DNA from: Lepiota brunneoincarnata
Lineage: Eukaryota; Basidiomycota; Agaricomycetes; Agaricales; Agaricaceae
Assembly: GCA_023014365.1 (NCBI GenBank)
Contig: JAEBUN010000039.1
Location: 124,001-188,000 of the forward strand
DNA length: 64,000 bases
Reading direction: 5' to 3'
This document shows, in pieces, positions 1 through 10,101 of the stretch. The notes under the pieces are model-generated. The model was given only the letters and a program-made list of their open reading frames with translations. It searched no databases and had not been told where the DNA came from. Made by a program: the position numbers and the translations under genes. How positions within the stretch are numbered: the stretch's first letter is position 1; each line of letters starts with the position of its first letter.

Positions 1-690
1 TGTGGTTAGATTCATGAAAGTGCGACATGAAATACGAACGCGAGTGTAAGTCTGCTGGCTTACATCATCAAACAGATAATATAAACAGTGGCGAGCTCAT
101 TTAAATATGTAATTCCTTCCTTGACCTTCGAATACTATCCCGAGTACTGCTCATTCGTTGGCCGTTGCACTTTAGTGAGGCCGCCCACAGACGGCGTCCT
201 TTCAGCGAGCGGGAAACGTGATGCGAAAATGTTTGTACAACTATTACGCCAGAAAATATAAACCTGCGCTTACTACGGTCCCTCTACTGTACATATATAC
301 AGTAGAGGGACTGTACTAAGCTCGTCTGATGGCGCGAAAATGCAAACAAATTTCGATGCGAACAACAGCCGTCATGTCGTGAAATGCGAGTTGTGCAACC
401 ATACGCTCAAAACACCTGTATCTGTACCTGTAGTTTTATCACATTCTTTGCACTAATGGTCATACACCCTGATTATGCTCACTTGAAGCCCACTCGATAG
501 ATTAAATTTGGGCTGTAACGCCGAGGAAGTTGACTTAGCGCGCTGCTCGGGTATACGTGACCTCGAAGACATGCTTGCTATCTTCGACATTTTCTCCCTA
601 CCATGTCTGCGCCAGGAGAACGGAAGCATGAATCCGGTTATAATTGATCAATGTTCAATCGACGCACAGCCCGAGAAACTACATTAAAAA
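1..690. repeat. Duplicated non-coding flank, copy 1
   Basis: No gene is visible here. The stretch matches 59860-60490 in the same orientation, with shared blocks around the repeated 'gaaagtgcga', 'gctggcttacatcatcaaa' and 'cgaaaatgcaaacaa' strings. Its right part (about 410-660) also matches 4310-4570 and 60220-60480. Each of these copies lies beside the 3' end of an EXS gene copy, so this is the downstream flank of the duplicated cassette rather than an independent mobile element. Confidence 0.6.
278..311. repeat. Perfect 14-bp inverted repeat (hairpin)
   Basis: Arms gtccctctactgta and tacagtagagggac flank a 6-nt loop, catata. In the paralogous flank near 60100 only the right arm is kept, so the hairpin is not conserved between copies. 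Confidence 0.75.
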
Positions 691-932
691 TCATTCTCTA
701 CGCTGTCTACCCTCATCCGACCTCGTCCAAATGCCTTTAAGCTTGACTTCTGAATCGCTATATTCTAGGTGTGTGTCTTTATCTTCTATGGGTGTCTGCG
801 ATTCAAAAAGTTCTTCAGGTTCATCGTTGCTGTGGTCCCTGAGGTAGCTGGCGTCGAGTACACATGGGAGGGGAACTACTCTATCAAGATGGTATTAATC
901 CATGTTACCGATATGTTCGTTCTCGAGACGAT
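691..932 (-). pseudogene. EXS gene relic: last exon only (copy 0)
   Basis: This is the final coding exon of an EXS-domain protein, equivalent to 4679-4833. It opens after an acceptor (ctaccag) with the Syg1/Xpr1 tail RLENEHIGNMD, followed by a TAA where the other copies have CAA (Gln). The frame then continues through LDRVVPLP to a terminal TGA at 691-693. Upstream exons are absent: similarity to the other copies ends near 955. The C-terminal tail lacks the two single-base insertions seen at the end of copy A, so it may show the older form of this terminus. It is a non-functional fragment. Confidence 0.8.
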
Positions 933-1948
933 CTGGTAGAACCAAATATCAGCACTTGCTGTTGGGCCGGCTATGAAATGGCCCACGTGCGTCAATAAAC
1001 AAGAAGCGCTTAGCGTTCTATCAAGGGTAACCCGTTTGGAAAGTTCCTAGCGCGCTGCTTGGATGATTGCCCCTCGACGCAAATCAAGGCCCCCGCGCCG
1101 GAACATCGAGGTGACAATGAACTTTACGATACGGACCATAGGAGTAGAGATGTGTAACAATATATTAGTAGCGGGCGTAAGCAAGTCAGCACGCCCGCAG
1201 AATGTCAAACACTTGTTTTTCTCCATTGCGCACCAGCCCCACTGCAAAATGTCCTCGACAGCCTCTAGCACGAAATTTTGTCTTTTCTATAAGAGGGTGC
1301 AGAAGAGACCGTGGGTGGAGGAGAGAAGGTCCGGGAATGTAATCAAAATCCAGAGAACGGCAGGGGAACGCAATGTTGAGATTTCGACAAATTTAGTAAT
1401 GAGGCACGGCTCAGGCCGCTCTGAGGCACAGTGGAAGTGGCCATGAGTTTCGACGTCGGTGGCGGCATTCTGATACCACTTCGCAAGGAAATTGGTCCTG
1501 GAATGCCGCCTGCCGTCGGTAGTACTGTATTGGAGTTACCGAGTGGGGAATATAATGGACGGCATTTGATGATGAGCACCCATTATCATCTTAATATTGG
1601 GTGGGTTTGCTCTGGTATGGATCATCGGCATGTTGAAATCAATAAAGTGAAGGAGTCAAATGAACTCGGCACGGCGGTGCAGCCGCATGGCAAGCTCAGA
1701 GTTCCTCGCGTTGTGTGAGCCCATTGGTAGACAATCTCCACCTTTACCCCTATCCTGATCACCCTGGGACCTCTACCAATACCCTCAATGTACGCTAAAG
1801 CCCCATACATGCATCGCTGGGGTTCCAGGATATAAGTATTTAAGCCGCAAGCCGACCCCTTCGAATTGGGGCGCAAGTTCTCCTTTGAACCCAATTTCCA
1901 GTTCTAGGTTCTCATCCTTAACACCAGTTGCCCTCTACATCCACCACG
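933..1948. other. No gene recognised
   Basis: Short open frames occur (for example 1431-1718 +) but show no recognisable domain, no intron logic and no paralog. Bases 1440-1510 faintly resemble the cassette intergenic sequence near 6880-6940. The last 120 bases are the promoter and leader of the first cysteine-rich gene. Confidence 0.5.
1831..1838 (+). promoter_or_regulatory. TATA-like box of first cysteine-rich gene
   Basis: TATAAGTA lies 118 nt before the ATG at 1949. The same octamer lies 116 nt before the ATG of the second copy, within a conserved leader (ggttctcctttgaaccca). This is a conserved core-promoter candidate. Confidence 0.5.
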
Positions 1949-2365
1949 ATGCTCTCGTTTTATGTCCTTTCCCTCGTCCCGCTTGCCGCCATTGCCGCAC
2001 TCAATGGCCATTGTACGGGCCCTGATGCGGTGGGTTTTTGGGGACGATATGGCATCTGCATTCACACTGCAACCTGCGACCAGTACCACGGCACGAGAAA
2101 CAGTGCCCCTGCATGTCCTTTCGACGGAAACGACATCCAGTGCTGTGTGATTGGGTGGGGGGATTCGATAGGGACGAACCCCTGCGGTGGTACTTCTTAT
2201 TGTGACTGGACCTCGAATCACTGCCCCGGTCACTTTGATTCTAGTAAGTCATGCTGACACTTCCTGACCGCGCCATCGTGGTGATAGAGTCTGACTAACG
2301 CTTTGCCACCTATAGGATCATTTTGCCCTGGAGGGAACGACTACCAGTGCTGCCAACTTAATTAA
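1949..2365 (+). CDS. Small secreted 12-cysteine protein, copy 1
   Basis: Two exons, 1949-2243 and 2316-2365, with a 72-nt GT-AG intron, encode 114 residues. The ATG at 1949 begins a hydrophobic signal peptide (about residues 1-18) that should be cleaved near AIA-ALNGHC, giving a roughly 96-residue extracellular protein. The mature part has 12 cysteines, including two CC pairs, in the order C, GIC, TC, AC, QCC, PC, YC, HC, FC, QCC. The CPxD..IQCC and CPGG..YQCC segments resemble the cysteine-rich repeat found alone or fused to lysozyme-like enzymes in fungi. That family link is from memory and is modest. The gene is tandemly duplicated with 3285-3702. The role is unknown; secreted effector or cell-wall protein are possible inferences. 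Confidence 0.85.
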
Positions 2366-3284
2366 TGTCACCTATCGTCTTTGGTCATGGATTAAATTTG
2401 AAATTTGATTGCGATCCCAATATGTAATATGTAGTATCAGAAAGTGCTCGCTCCCTAGTGAAGTTGTACTTGCGTCAACACAAATGCCATCCCCTCAGTG
2501 TTTTTACCTGCCCACGCCAATGTATATCCTGATTTAGTTGATTTACTGTGCTCGTAAGGGTGCAACTCGCGAACTGCGATCAGCAGCACCGGCCCTGCGG
2601 GAATTGCGTGACCAGTCTAGTTATTTGATTGGTAAGCGTGATCTCGGGGATATGTCCGAGGCTAGCTAGCTTTACACCGCTCTCTTCGACGTTTCCTCCC
2701 CAGCTATGTCTGTACCAAGGGAATGGAGGCTAATCAATGTTCAGTCGACACAATTTTTTAAGCTCTGGGCCAGTGGCCTAGGCCCTGGCTCAGCCATCAG
2801 GTGGACTTGAACCTGGAAAGACAGCAGTGCATGGCATGCTCACAAAATATATAGCTCACCCTATGCCAAAAATTGTGCTGAACATAATTCACACTGAGAT
2901 CAAAGCTTCTCAGTGCCTAATGGACTCGATGGAGCCGGGATCTGATGGCCAAAGCCTAATCTGAAATAAAAACAGCACCCAGTCGGCCTGGGTCCACCCT
3001 AAGCCCCTGGAAAAGGCCTGGCCTATATCCCAAGTTGGCCCAACCCCTTCAAAGCCCAGCCCAAGCCCGGGAATCTGAGCCTGGCCCGAGCCGGGCTTCT
3101 GAGCCTGGCCAAAGCCCGAGCTTCTGAGCCCGGCCCGAGCCTGCAGATCACTAGCTGCGGTCCCAGGATATAAGTACTTAAATGGCAAGTTGACTCCTTC
3201 GCATTGGGGCATAGGTTCTCCTTTGAACCCATTTTAAAGTTCTAGGTTCTCATCTTTAACACCAGTCCCTCCACATCCACAACA
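2366..3284. other. Spacer between the tandem cysteine-rich genes
   Basis: There is no gene. Bases 2366-2640 are the 3' flank shared with 3703-3990. Bases 2660-2750 match the cassette flank repeat (560-660 and 4480-4580). Bases 3020-3155 hold degenerate, GC-rich short repeats of the form 'cccgagcttctgagcctggcc'. From 3165 the conserved promoter and leader of the second gene begin. Confidence 0.6.
3169..3176 (+). promoter_or_regulatory. TATA-like box of second cysteine-rich gene
   Basis: TATAAGTA lies 116 nt upstream of the ATG at 3285, in the same leader context as at 1831. Confidence 0.5.
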
Positions 3285-3702
3285 ATGCTCTTGTTTTATG
3301 TCCTCTCTCTTTTCCCGCTTGCCACCATTGCCGCACTCAATGGTCACTGCACAGGCAGCGCGGCAACGGGCGAGTGGGGGAGATATGGTATCTGCATTCA
3401 CACTGCAACCTGCGACCAGTTCCATGGCGTCAGAACGAGTGCCCCCGCCTGTCCATTCGACGGAAGCGATATCCAGTGCTGTGTGATTGGGCAGGGGGGT
3501 TCTATATCGCAGAACCCCTGCGGCGGCGTTTCCTATTGTGACTGGACCTCGAATGGCTGCAGTGGTCACTTTGATTCTAGTAAGCTATGCTGGCACTTCC
3601 TGGCAGCCACTGTCCTGTTAGAGTCGAACTGACGCTTTGTCACCTATAGGACCATTCTGCCCCGGAGGGGACAATTACCAGTGTTGCCAGCTCTCTGGAT
3701 GA
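3285..3702 (+). CDS. Small secreted 12-cysteine protein, copy 2
   Basis: Exons 3285-3579 and 3650-3702 (70-nt intron at the same codon as copy 1) encode 115 residues. The signal peptide is nearly identical to copy 1 and all 12 cysteines keep their spacing. Substitutions are concentrated between cysteines, for example TGSAATGEWG against TGPDAVGFWG and GQGGSISQ against GWGDSIGT, and the C-terminus is QLSG instead of QLN. Upstream and downstream flanks are also homologous, so the unit duplicated as a block of about 1.3 kb. Both copies keep open frames and splice sites, which suggests both are used. The function is not known. Confidence 0.85.
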
Positions 3703-4678
3703 CCTTTGTTTCATGAAGGTTCTGTCACCTGTCATTCTCTGTCTTCGGTGAAATATGAAATTTGATTGCGATTCCAGTATGTAGTGTGTAGTATCAAAAG
3801 TGCTCCCCTTCTTGTAAAGTTGTATTTGGGTCAACACAAATGCCGCCTTCCCATCGTATGTACCGGCCCACACTCATGTATATCCTGATTTTGATCGATT
3901 TTATTGATTTACTGTGCTCATAAGAATTTAACTCGCAAACTCAAGCCTGACGTGATCAGTCGTATTAGAAATCGGGGTATGGCGTGATAGTTGTGCAAAA
4001 ACTTTCGCGTCATGTTTTGCGTTCGCGTTCGCATTTCACATCCCGCTTTCACGTATCTAACTATAAATGTTGGCCCCAAAAATTCAGAGTAATTTGGAAT
4101 CAAAGTATCAGACAATCTTGCATAGTTTTATGCCCGTACGTTGGAGGAGAAGGATGCTTTTACAAGACAAAACTGGTCAGTCTTCCGACGTCTATTCTCT
4201 GGAGTTATCCGGGACCAGCCGTTCCCATTGACGGACCCTTGACAATGACTTATCATACTGATACAAGGTTATGGACCTGCCACCCCGATTGTGCCCGAGC
4301 TGTGCAACCGTACACTCAAATTACCCGTATGTGTACCTGTAGTAATATCACATGCTTCGCACTAATGGTCATACACCCCGATCGTGCTCACTTGAAGCTC
4401 ACTCGCTAGATTGGATTTGGGCTATGACGCCGAGGGAGTTGACTTAGCACGCTGCTCGGGTATGCATGACCTCAAAGACATGTTTGCTATCTTCGACATT
4501 TCTCCCCACCATGTCTGCACCAGAGGAATGGAATCGTGAATCCAGTTATGGATAATCAATGGTCAATCGACACACATTACACTAGAAATCACTATCTACA
4601 CATTCTACCCTCATCCAACCTCGTCCAAAAGCCCTTAAACTTGACTTCTGAATCGCGCTAAATTCTAGGTGTGTGTCT
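3703..4678. other. Non-coding flank with dispersed repeats
   Basis: Bases 3703-3990 repeat the 3' flank of the first cysteine-rich gene. Bases 4120-4270 recur nearly unchanged at 59221-59375, where they abut the broken PCNA gene. Bases 4310-4580 recur at 410-660 and 60220-60480. Apparent open frames here (such as 3984-4409 +) follow the repeat and show no protein signature. Confidence 0.6.
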
Positions 4679-6694
4679 TTATCGTCTGTGGGTGTCGAAG
4701 GATTCAGAGAGCTCGTCAGGGTCATCATCGCTGCGGTCCCTGAACTGGCTGGCGTCGAGTACATATGGGAGGGGAACGACTCTATCAAGGCGGTATTGAT
4801 CCATGTTACCGATATGTTCGTTCTCGAGACGATCTGGTAAAACGAAATATCAACACAGATTGCAGGCAAACTCTTTGCGGGATATACTTACAGAAATTCC
4901 ATTGAACCCGACGCAACATCTCCAGAAATCCAACAATAAATGTACGAATCAGGATATTCGGGCCTTGTTCCGGTATGTAGATAACCCAGGCAAAGTGGAG
5001 GAGACAGTTGGTCACCTAGAGGAAACAACTGTCAGCTGTTCTAGATCTCTACCCCCAGCATTAAACTCACCATGGATAAGTAGTATACCTGAAAAGCATC
5101 AGTCAATCCTCATACTTTCGACCATCCATTATAGGACTCACGTATATGCGGTCCGAATAGCCGAGCTCATCTCGAAGGCGAAAATGCTTCGCGCGACACT
5201 GAAGCAAAGACCAGTCCATCATTAGGTCCTGGAGAAAATCGATTGGGGTCAGCACGATGTACGACCACAAGTAAAAGGCTCTTGCCCAACAGGTAGTATA
5301 TGTAGAATATATTATGGTAAAGACAAGCCATAGTGCGAACGACGTGTTATAATGTGTCTCTGTGTTGACTTCAGTATGGCTGGGCGCAGAACGAACGCAA
5401 ATACGCCCCACCTTGGTGTCTCCACAGGTAATAGAAAAGGTAGTTCATGATGCCGGATCCATATTTTCCACCCTAACATGACATCAACCAAGATTGAAAG
5501 CTAGCGATAAAGTTAGAGTCGCTCACGTTAATCAAATGCGTGAGCAAGCCAGAGTCAGTGTAGCGCTTGATGCTTTGAGCCATGCGGATCAATAGCGGCA
5601 AAGCGGTAAGCACGAAGGCAACCGGCCAAGCACTTGACCCATTCGTGCAGGTGCTCCAGTCTACTTGGAAACCTCGAACGTATACACAGACAACTGTGTA
5701 CAGATTAGACAGGGTGAATACTAAACTGCAGAATTGATCGCTAGAGAATGGGTCCATCATCAGACGTCTTCCGTGATACACAAGGACCTGATTCACCCTA
5801 GCCAGAAATCAGTGAACTGCGAAAAGATACGTTAGTGGGACAGGCGACGAGAAGTCACGTAGGAAAGATAGTTGCTTATACACACCTCAACACGTCGGGT
5901 CCATGACATGATAAGCCTCCCGATAGCTCCAAGCAGCCAGAACCGAGAGGAGCGGAATAAGAGCGGTAGCGGGTCAAGCAGTATTGCAGCAGACAGCGTG
6001 ATCCAGACAAGGGGCCATAGTGTTGGTGAAATGTGTGGAGATCCAATATGAGCAAATGATAGCAAGAAAGCATAACACAGTGTCGCAAACAAGAAGCTAG
6101 GAATCTGTGATCGAAGTCAGCAGCATATTCCGCAACTCTTGGCCAAGAGCTTGCCTCGTAATACTGTCGATAGTCTGTTCGGCTTTGAGCATCCAATCCT
6201 GGTCGAAGAACATGAGCAAGTCACGAGGCTGGATGCGTCAATATTGTCCGTCGCTCACCGAGAATGAAGGCGTAATTGATGCCATACCTCTCCCAGACAA
6301 GGAAATTGAGTCCAATAAGCAGAGAATAAACAACGGGTACAAGAAATATGCCATAAATGAACAGTAACGCATCCCAGCCAAGAATTTCGGCTTGTATTTC
6401 TTTCCGCGTACCTAGCGATAACCCTGAGTCAGCTCGGGATTGTATCATTTGACCAGAAAGCCACATACTGTAATATAAACCACACACCAAGGCTGGTATC
6501 GCCGCTCCAATCATAATTCCAGAGCGGAAGGTGCTGAAATGGTGGGTTTCCCGCTGGATGCCTTCAGCGAGGCGGTTCATTGTCTTCATTAAACCGGTAC
6601 CGGGGATTAGTACGCTGAGAATGGGCCCGCATTTTATTGAAGAAAGGGAGACTTGCGGAAGGCTTGGGCATATGGTTCCCGCATCTCCATCATC
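4679..6694 (-). CDS. EXS-domain membrane protein (Syg1/Xpr1/Erd1-like), copy A
   Basis: Twelve exons can be read: 6694-6469, 6423-6259, 6198-6155, 6104-5886, 5816-5797, 5740-5527, 5472-5412, 5359-5286, 5228-5142, 5088-5071, 5015-4892 and 4833-4679. Together they give 469 codons including stop, with consistent phases. Diagnostic EXS motifs appear in order: ETHHFSTFRSG, GWDALLFIYGIF, DAQSRTDYRQYYE, FLFATLCYAFLLSF, FTDFWLGDQF, IKRYTDSGLLTHLIN, KYGSGIMNYLFYYLW, MMDWSLLQ, AWVIYIPEQGPN and RLENEHIGNMDQYR. EXS proteins move phosphate (Xpr1 exports it; yeast Erd1 acts in Golgi phosphate recycling). No SPX domain is visible, so the protein is Erd1-like in layout, although its tail is Syg1-like. Two introns (6154-6105 and 5285-5229) use GC donors. 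The extreme C-terminus has two extra bases relative to copy 0. The true 5' end is unresolved and may lie upstream. Confidence 0.75.
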
Positions 6695-7631
6695 CTTGGA
6701 AGTTTCAGTGTACTTTGATCAATCTAAGTTGCTCACGGTAAGCCCTCAGGAAGCCTTGAGTGACCTTGAATGGTATATTTTCCCAGTCATATGTTATTCC
6801 TGGGCCAGTGTCTGTCGCATGTCTCGGTCCTTAGGGAGCTATTGTATTCCCAGCAGAACTCAGTTCGCAAGGTTGTTTCCGCTTTGGTGGCGGTGTGACT
6901 GGTTCTGATACCATCTTGCAAGGAGATTGGTTCTGAAATATCAGCCTTCTGTCACTTGTGTGTCGAAGCTGCTGAATGAGGACGGCGGTAGATGATTATC
7001 ACCTATTATTGCTGAACGAATTTGTTCGGGTATGCCCGCGAACGCATCAAGCCATGATGCTGAGGTCGGTCCAAGAAAAGAGTCAAAGAGAGCAAGCGGT
7101 CCCATCACTTGAGGGAAAACATCATATGTGATCATGATCATCAAGAGCAGTGCTGATGCTGCTCGTTAGGGATTAGTCTTGAGTAAAATTCTTTGTATTC
7201 TTCTCAGCACAAAATATTCATTTGCGGACGAAGTTAAATAGAACTCTTCTCGTAATGACGATGTTTATTTTTCCGCGCTCCCCTTGTTACTCAACATCAC
7301 GAGCACACTCCTATAGCAGTCTCCGTCATACAGAACTCCCCCCAAACCAACCCACCCCACCATCTACGACATGGAGGCTTCTTCCTACAACTCAATGCCA
7401 GGTAACATATCCTTCGAGGTGCAGCATGGTCTGGAAGATCTAGTTTGCACAGTGTATCATAGGCTTATGGTAGGATGGGAACAAGCATACACAAATAGAT
7501 TTCTTAACTTCATCAATATAAGCAATACTTCTGCTTGAGCTACATAAGAACATGGAAATGGTGCAACAGTAGGAGGGGTAATCATGAGTAGTTTGGTGAG
7601 CTGTTCGCCAAAGCCATGCAAAATCAGGACA
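6695..7631. other. Kinase-EXS intergenic region, possible 5' exon of EXS
   Basis: This block is conserved between all cassettes (also 46802-47534, 49957-50447, 54555-55295 and 61211-61986). It contains a conserved - strand frame, 7141-6941, of 66 codons (ATG at 7141; MIMITYDVFPQV..., ..HLPPSSFSSFD) that could be a leader exon of the EXS gene. I could not join it convincingly. Bases 7260-7440 carry a conserved tract with 'cactcctatagcagtctccgtcatac'. No other gene is supported. Confidence 0.45.
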
Positions 7632-10101
7632 TTAGGTTTTAGACATCTTCAATCTTTTGGGCCGGGAAGCAGGGGTAGGAGAGTCAGCTCCACTTGGCTC
7701 TATGACCTGCTCGAGAGCCCCACTGGCACTCCAGCAGCATTTGGAGGTTGAGGTGCCAGGGAGTGGATACAGTTGAACCTGACCAGATTTGTCTCTCGCC
7801 TCCATGAATTCTTGGATGAGTAGAGTGTGAATATCCTGGAAAGCGGCTTGATTGATCTCCGGGTCCACCGCAGCAATTCCATAGTGGTCCACAAGTTTTT
7901 GCCTGATTAATTCCAATCGAAATCCAACATATAGGAAAGATTCCGGGAGATGAGGTAAGGCCTGGCCAAGGATTCGCTCCGCCTGTAACACATCAGAACG
8001 CCCACCATAGAAAAGAATCCCTGGGAAAAATGATCGTGCACAGCCAGCCTGTTTTTCCACGGATGAGTTCATGATCTCATCTTTATTACCTCGGTGATTG
8101 AATATCATCCACAATGCTATCCACCACATCGACTCAAGATCATGCAGGGGGTTATAACGAAAAACTGGCGTAGGTCGAAATGCAAGATCTTCCCAGGTTG
8201 TGGCTTCCACTCGAGGCAAGAAGAGATATTCTTCACATTCAACCTCAACTGCCATGAAGTCGAGTGTACCCTGTATTGATGTCTATGAGAAATTGGAACA
8301 AATACCCAATGGCCATGACGCACCGTACGAATTTCATGGAAGCTCTCTTGACTCATCCTTTTCGCGTACTCCAAGTCGCTCAACTTGCCATGGCCATTGA
8401 ATACAAGAAGATTCCTGCAGCTGAGATCACGATGCACCCATCCATATTTATGTAATAGCTCAAGTGCTGATAGGGCCAATAAAGGTCTCGTTGGTAGCTG
8501 TTGTTTAGGCAATAAAAAGGGCGTACCTTTCGTCCCATCCATCAAGCTCTGAAACACCGTGGCAAGACTTTTCACAGAATGTAATGCCACCGCGACCTCT
8601 TTGTACACAATGCGATAATGGACTTTGGTACTGTAACGGTGGTGACTTGCATGACGTCGTCGCGATTGCCCTGGTGCATCCACCAAGGGGATGGACCCAG
8701 CACTTGTGGTATGCTCGGACCGACCCATTTTCTTCTGAAGTAAAAACCGGTCACCGGAGGGGACTTCAAAACGACGCAACATGAGGTCCTGTGTGTGATC
8801 CGTTTGGTTATTGATGAGAACGTCTCCGTGGTGGATCACGGTCATGAAGTATTGTCCAATGAGTGCTTTATCTTGCTCGTTAGCCTCGTCTTCAAGCATC
8901 TGGCGAGTCTCTCCTTCACGGTCACGATCATGATCAACCCAGACATCCTTGAGAGCAACCGGGTCGCCTTCTACCTTGTTAGTGTTGCGATTAAGCATGC
9001 GAGCCTTGAAAACCCGTGTGCCCCTGCCGCGCAGAGCATCAGTGGCAAATTCGGACAAAACCCCCTCCGTGCGATACACGACCGGAACAATTTGACCAGA
9101 GATACGCGCATGAACCATGATATCGAAATGGTCTTGGTCGGCTCCGGGTACTCGGCGCATGGTAGGGTCCCATCCAACACTTTCCGGCGTCGAGTATGCA
9201 ACCGATAGAACGAAACGAATGAGCGGATCGCGATCCTATGAAGTTGATTAATGCGAAGTTTATATGTACACAGTATTGTTAAACTCACCTGCATGAAATT
9301 GAACGACTTGGTGACAAATACCGTCGAGCGGCTCACAAACCACAGCCTCATGGAAGCGCTTTCTACAGTGAACCCGAACGTAAACCTGCGGCAAGGATCA
9401 TCACGCATGGTGTGATGCATGTTCCATATAATCTTGCGCACGTTCTTCGTAACATAGTTGTATCAATCAAGGTTTATGCAGGCCTGTATAATTATACTTA
9501 CATCATCAATATCATCCGGAGTCATTCCCTTCTTGTACTGCCCTGGGACAGCAACATCAGACCACTTGTGCCCGCTTTCCACGTTAGACTGGCGGGCAAA
9601 ATAGCCATCAGGACGCGACTTGTTCCCGAGAGTGGAGATTGGGGCTCAGTGAGGATCGTCGTGGTACTGGAGGTATGGCGATCGAACGAGGCCGCTACAA
9701 TCAATGATATTTTTGAAGACCACTCCGAGGGGTTGGAAGGCGCCGGGCTCGCGTAAGTCAGAGTTTACAAGATTGTTTGAGAAGGCAGCCCATCGGTTGT
9801 CTTGCACATGTCGTCTCGTAATAAGCCTTTGGGTAATTGCCATTAACTCGATACCGTCAACCTTTGGAGCCGCTTTGTCCAAGAAGAATTCCACAGGTAC
9901 CTCCGGAATACAGCTACCCAGATCGTTCATGATAACGGCGCGTATCTGGTCCAAATTGCCTTTTCGGTAAGCCCCGCTGGATGTGTGTTTGGGAACAGCC
10001 AGAGTGTCGGGTTTCAGCTGCAAGTCACGGCATGGGGGGGTTTGTGGGTCTGGCATGGCGTTGGTTGAGGGGACGCTGGGCCCCATGAGAATCTTCCACA
10101 T
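7632..10101 (-). CDS. FunK1-type fungal protein kinase, copy A
   Basis: Five exons, 10101-9502, 9444-9289, 9235-8527, 8466-8324 and 8270-7632, give 748 residues. The kinase-like fold shows VALK (Lys about 348), the catalytic loop HRDLSCRN (about 500-507), LSDLEYAK in place of DFG (Asp about 519), and the FunK1 C-lobe segment YNPLHDLESMWWIALW. Residues 1-250 are the N-terminal part typical of FunK1 (Pfam Pkinase_fungal), with DDPCRRFTFG and MRLWFVSRS. The 60-nt intron 8526-8467 is deduced from paralogs. It happens to be open in frame here, but removing it joins TK to ALELLHKYGW just before HRD. The tail is Pro/Ser/Lys-rich (ASRPKRLKMSKT). The start is uncertain: ATG 10101 or the downstream ATG of MPDPQT. 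It is followed 0.9 kb downstream by EXS copy A. Cellular substrate unknown. Confidence 0.85.

Noticed and set aside
2910..3232. Gly/Ala-rich - strand frames with repeats (GSGQAQIPGLG)
   Set aside because: They are translations of the GC-rich minisatellite at 3020-3155, without start context or paralog.
6531..6908. 125-codon + strand frame repeated at 46638, 54391 and 61047
   Set aside because: It is antisense to the EXS first exon and conserved only because the cassette is duplicated.
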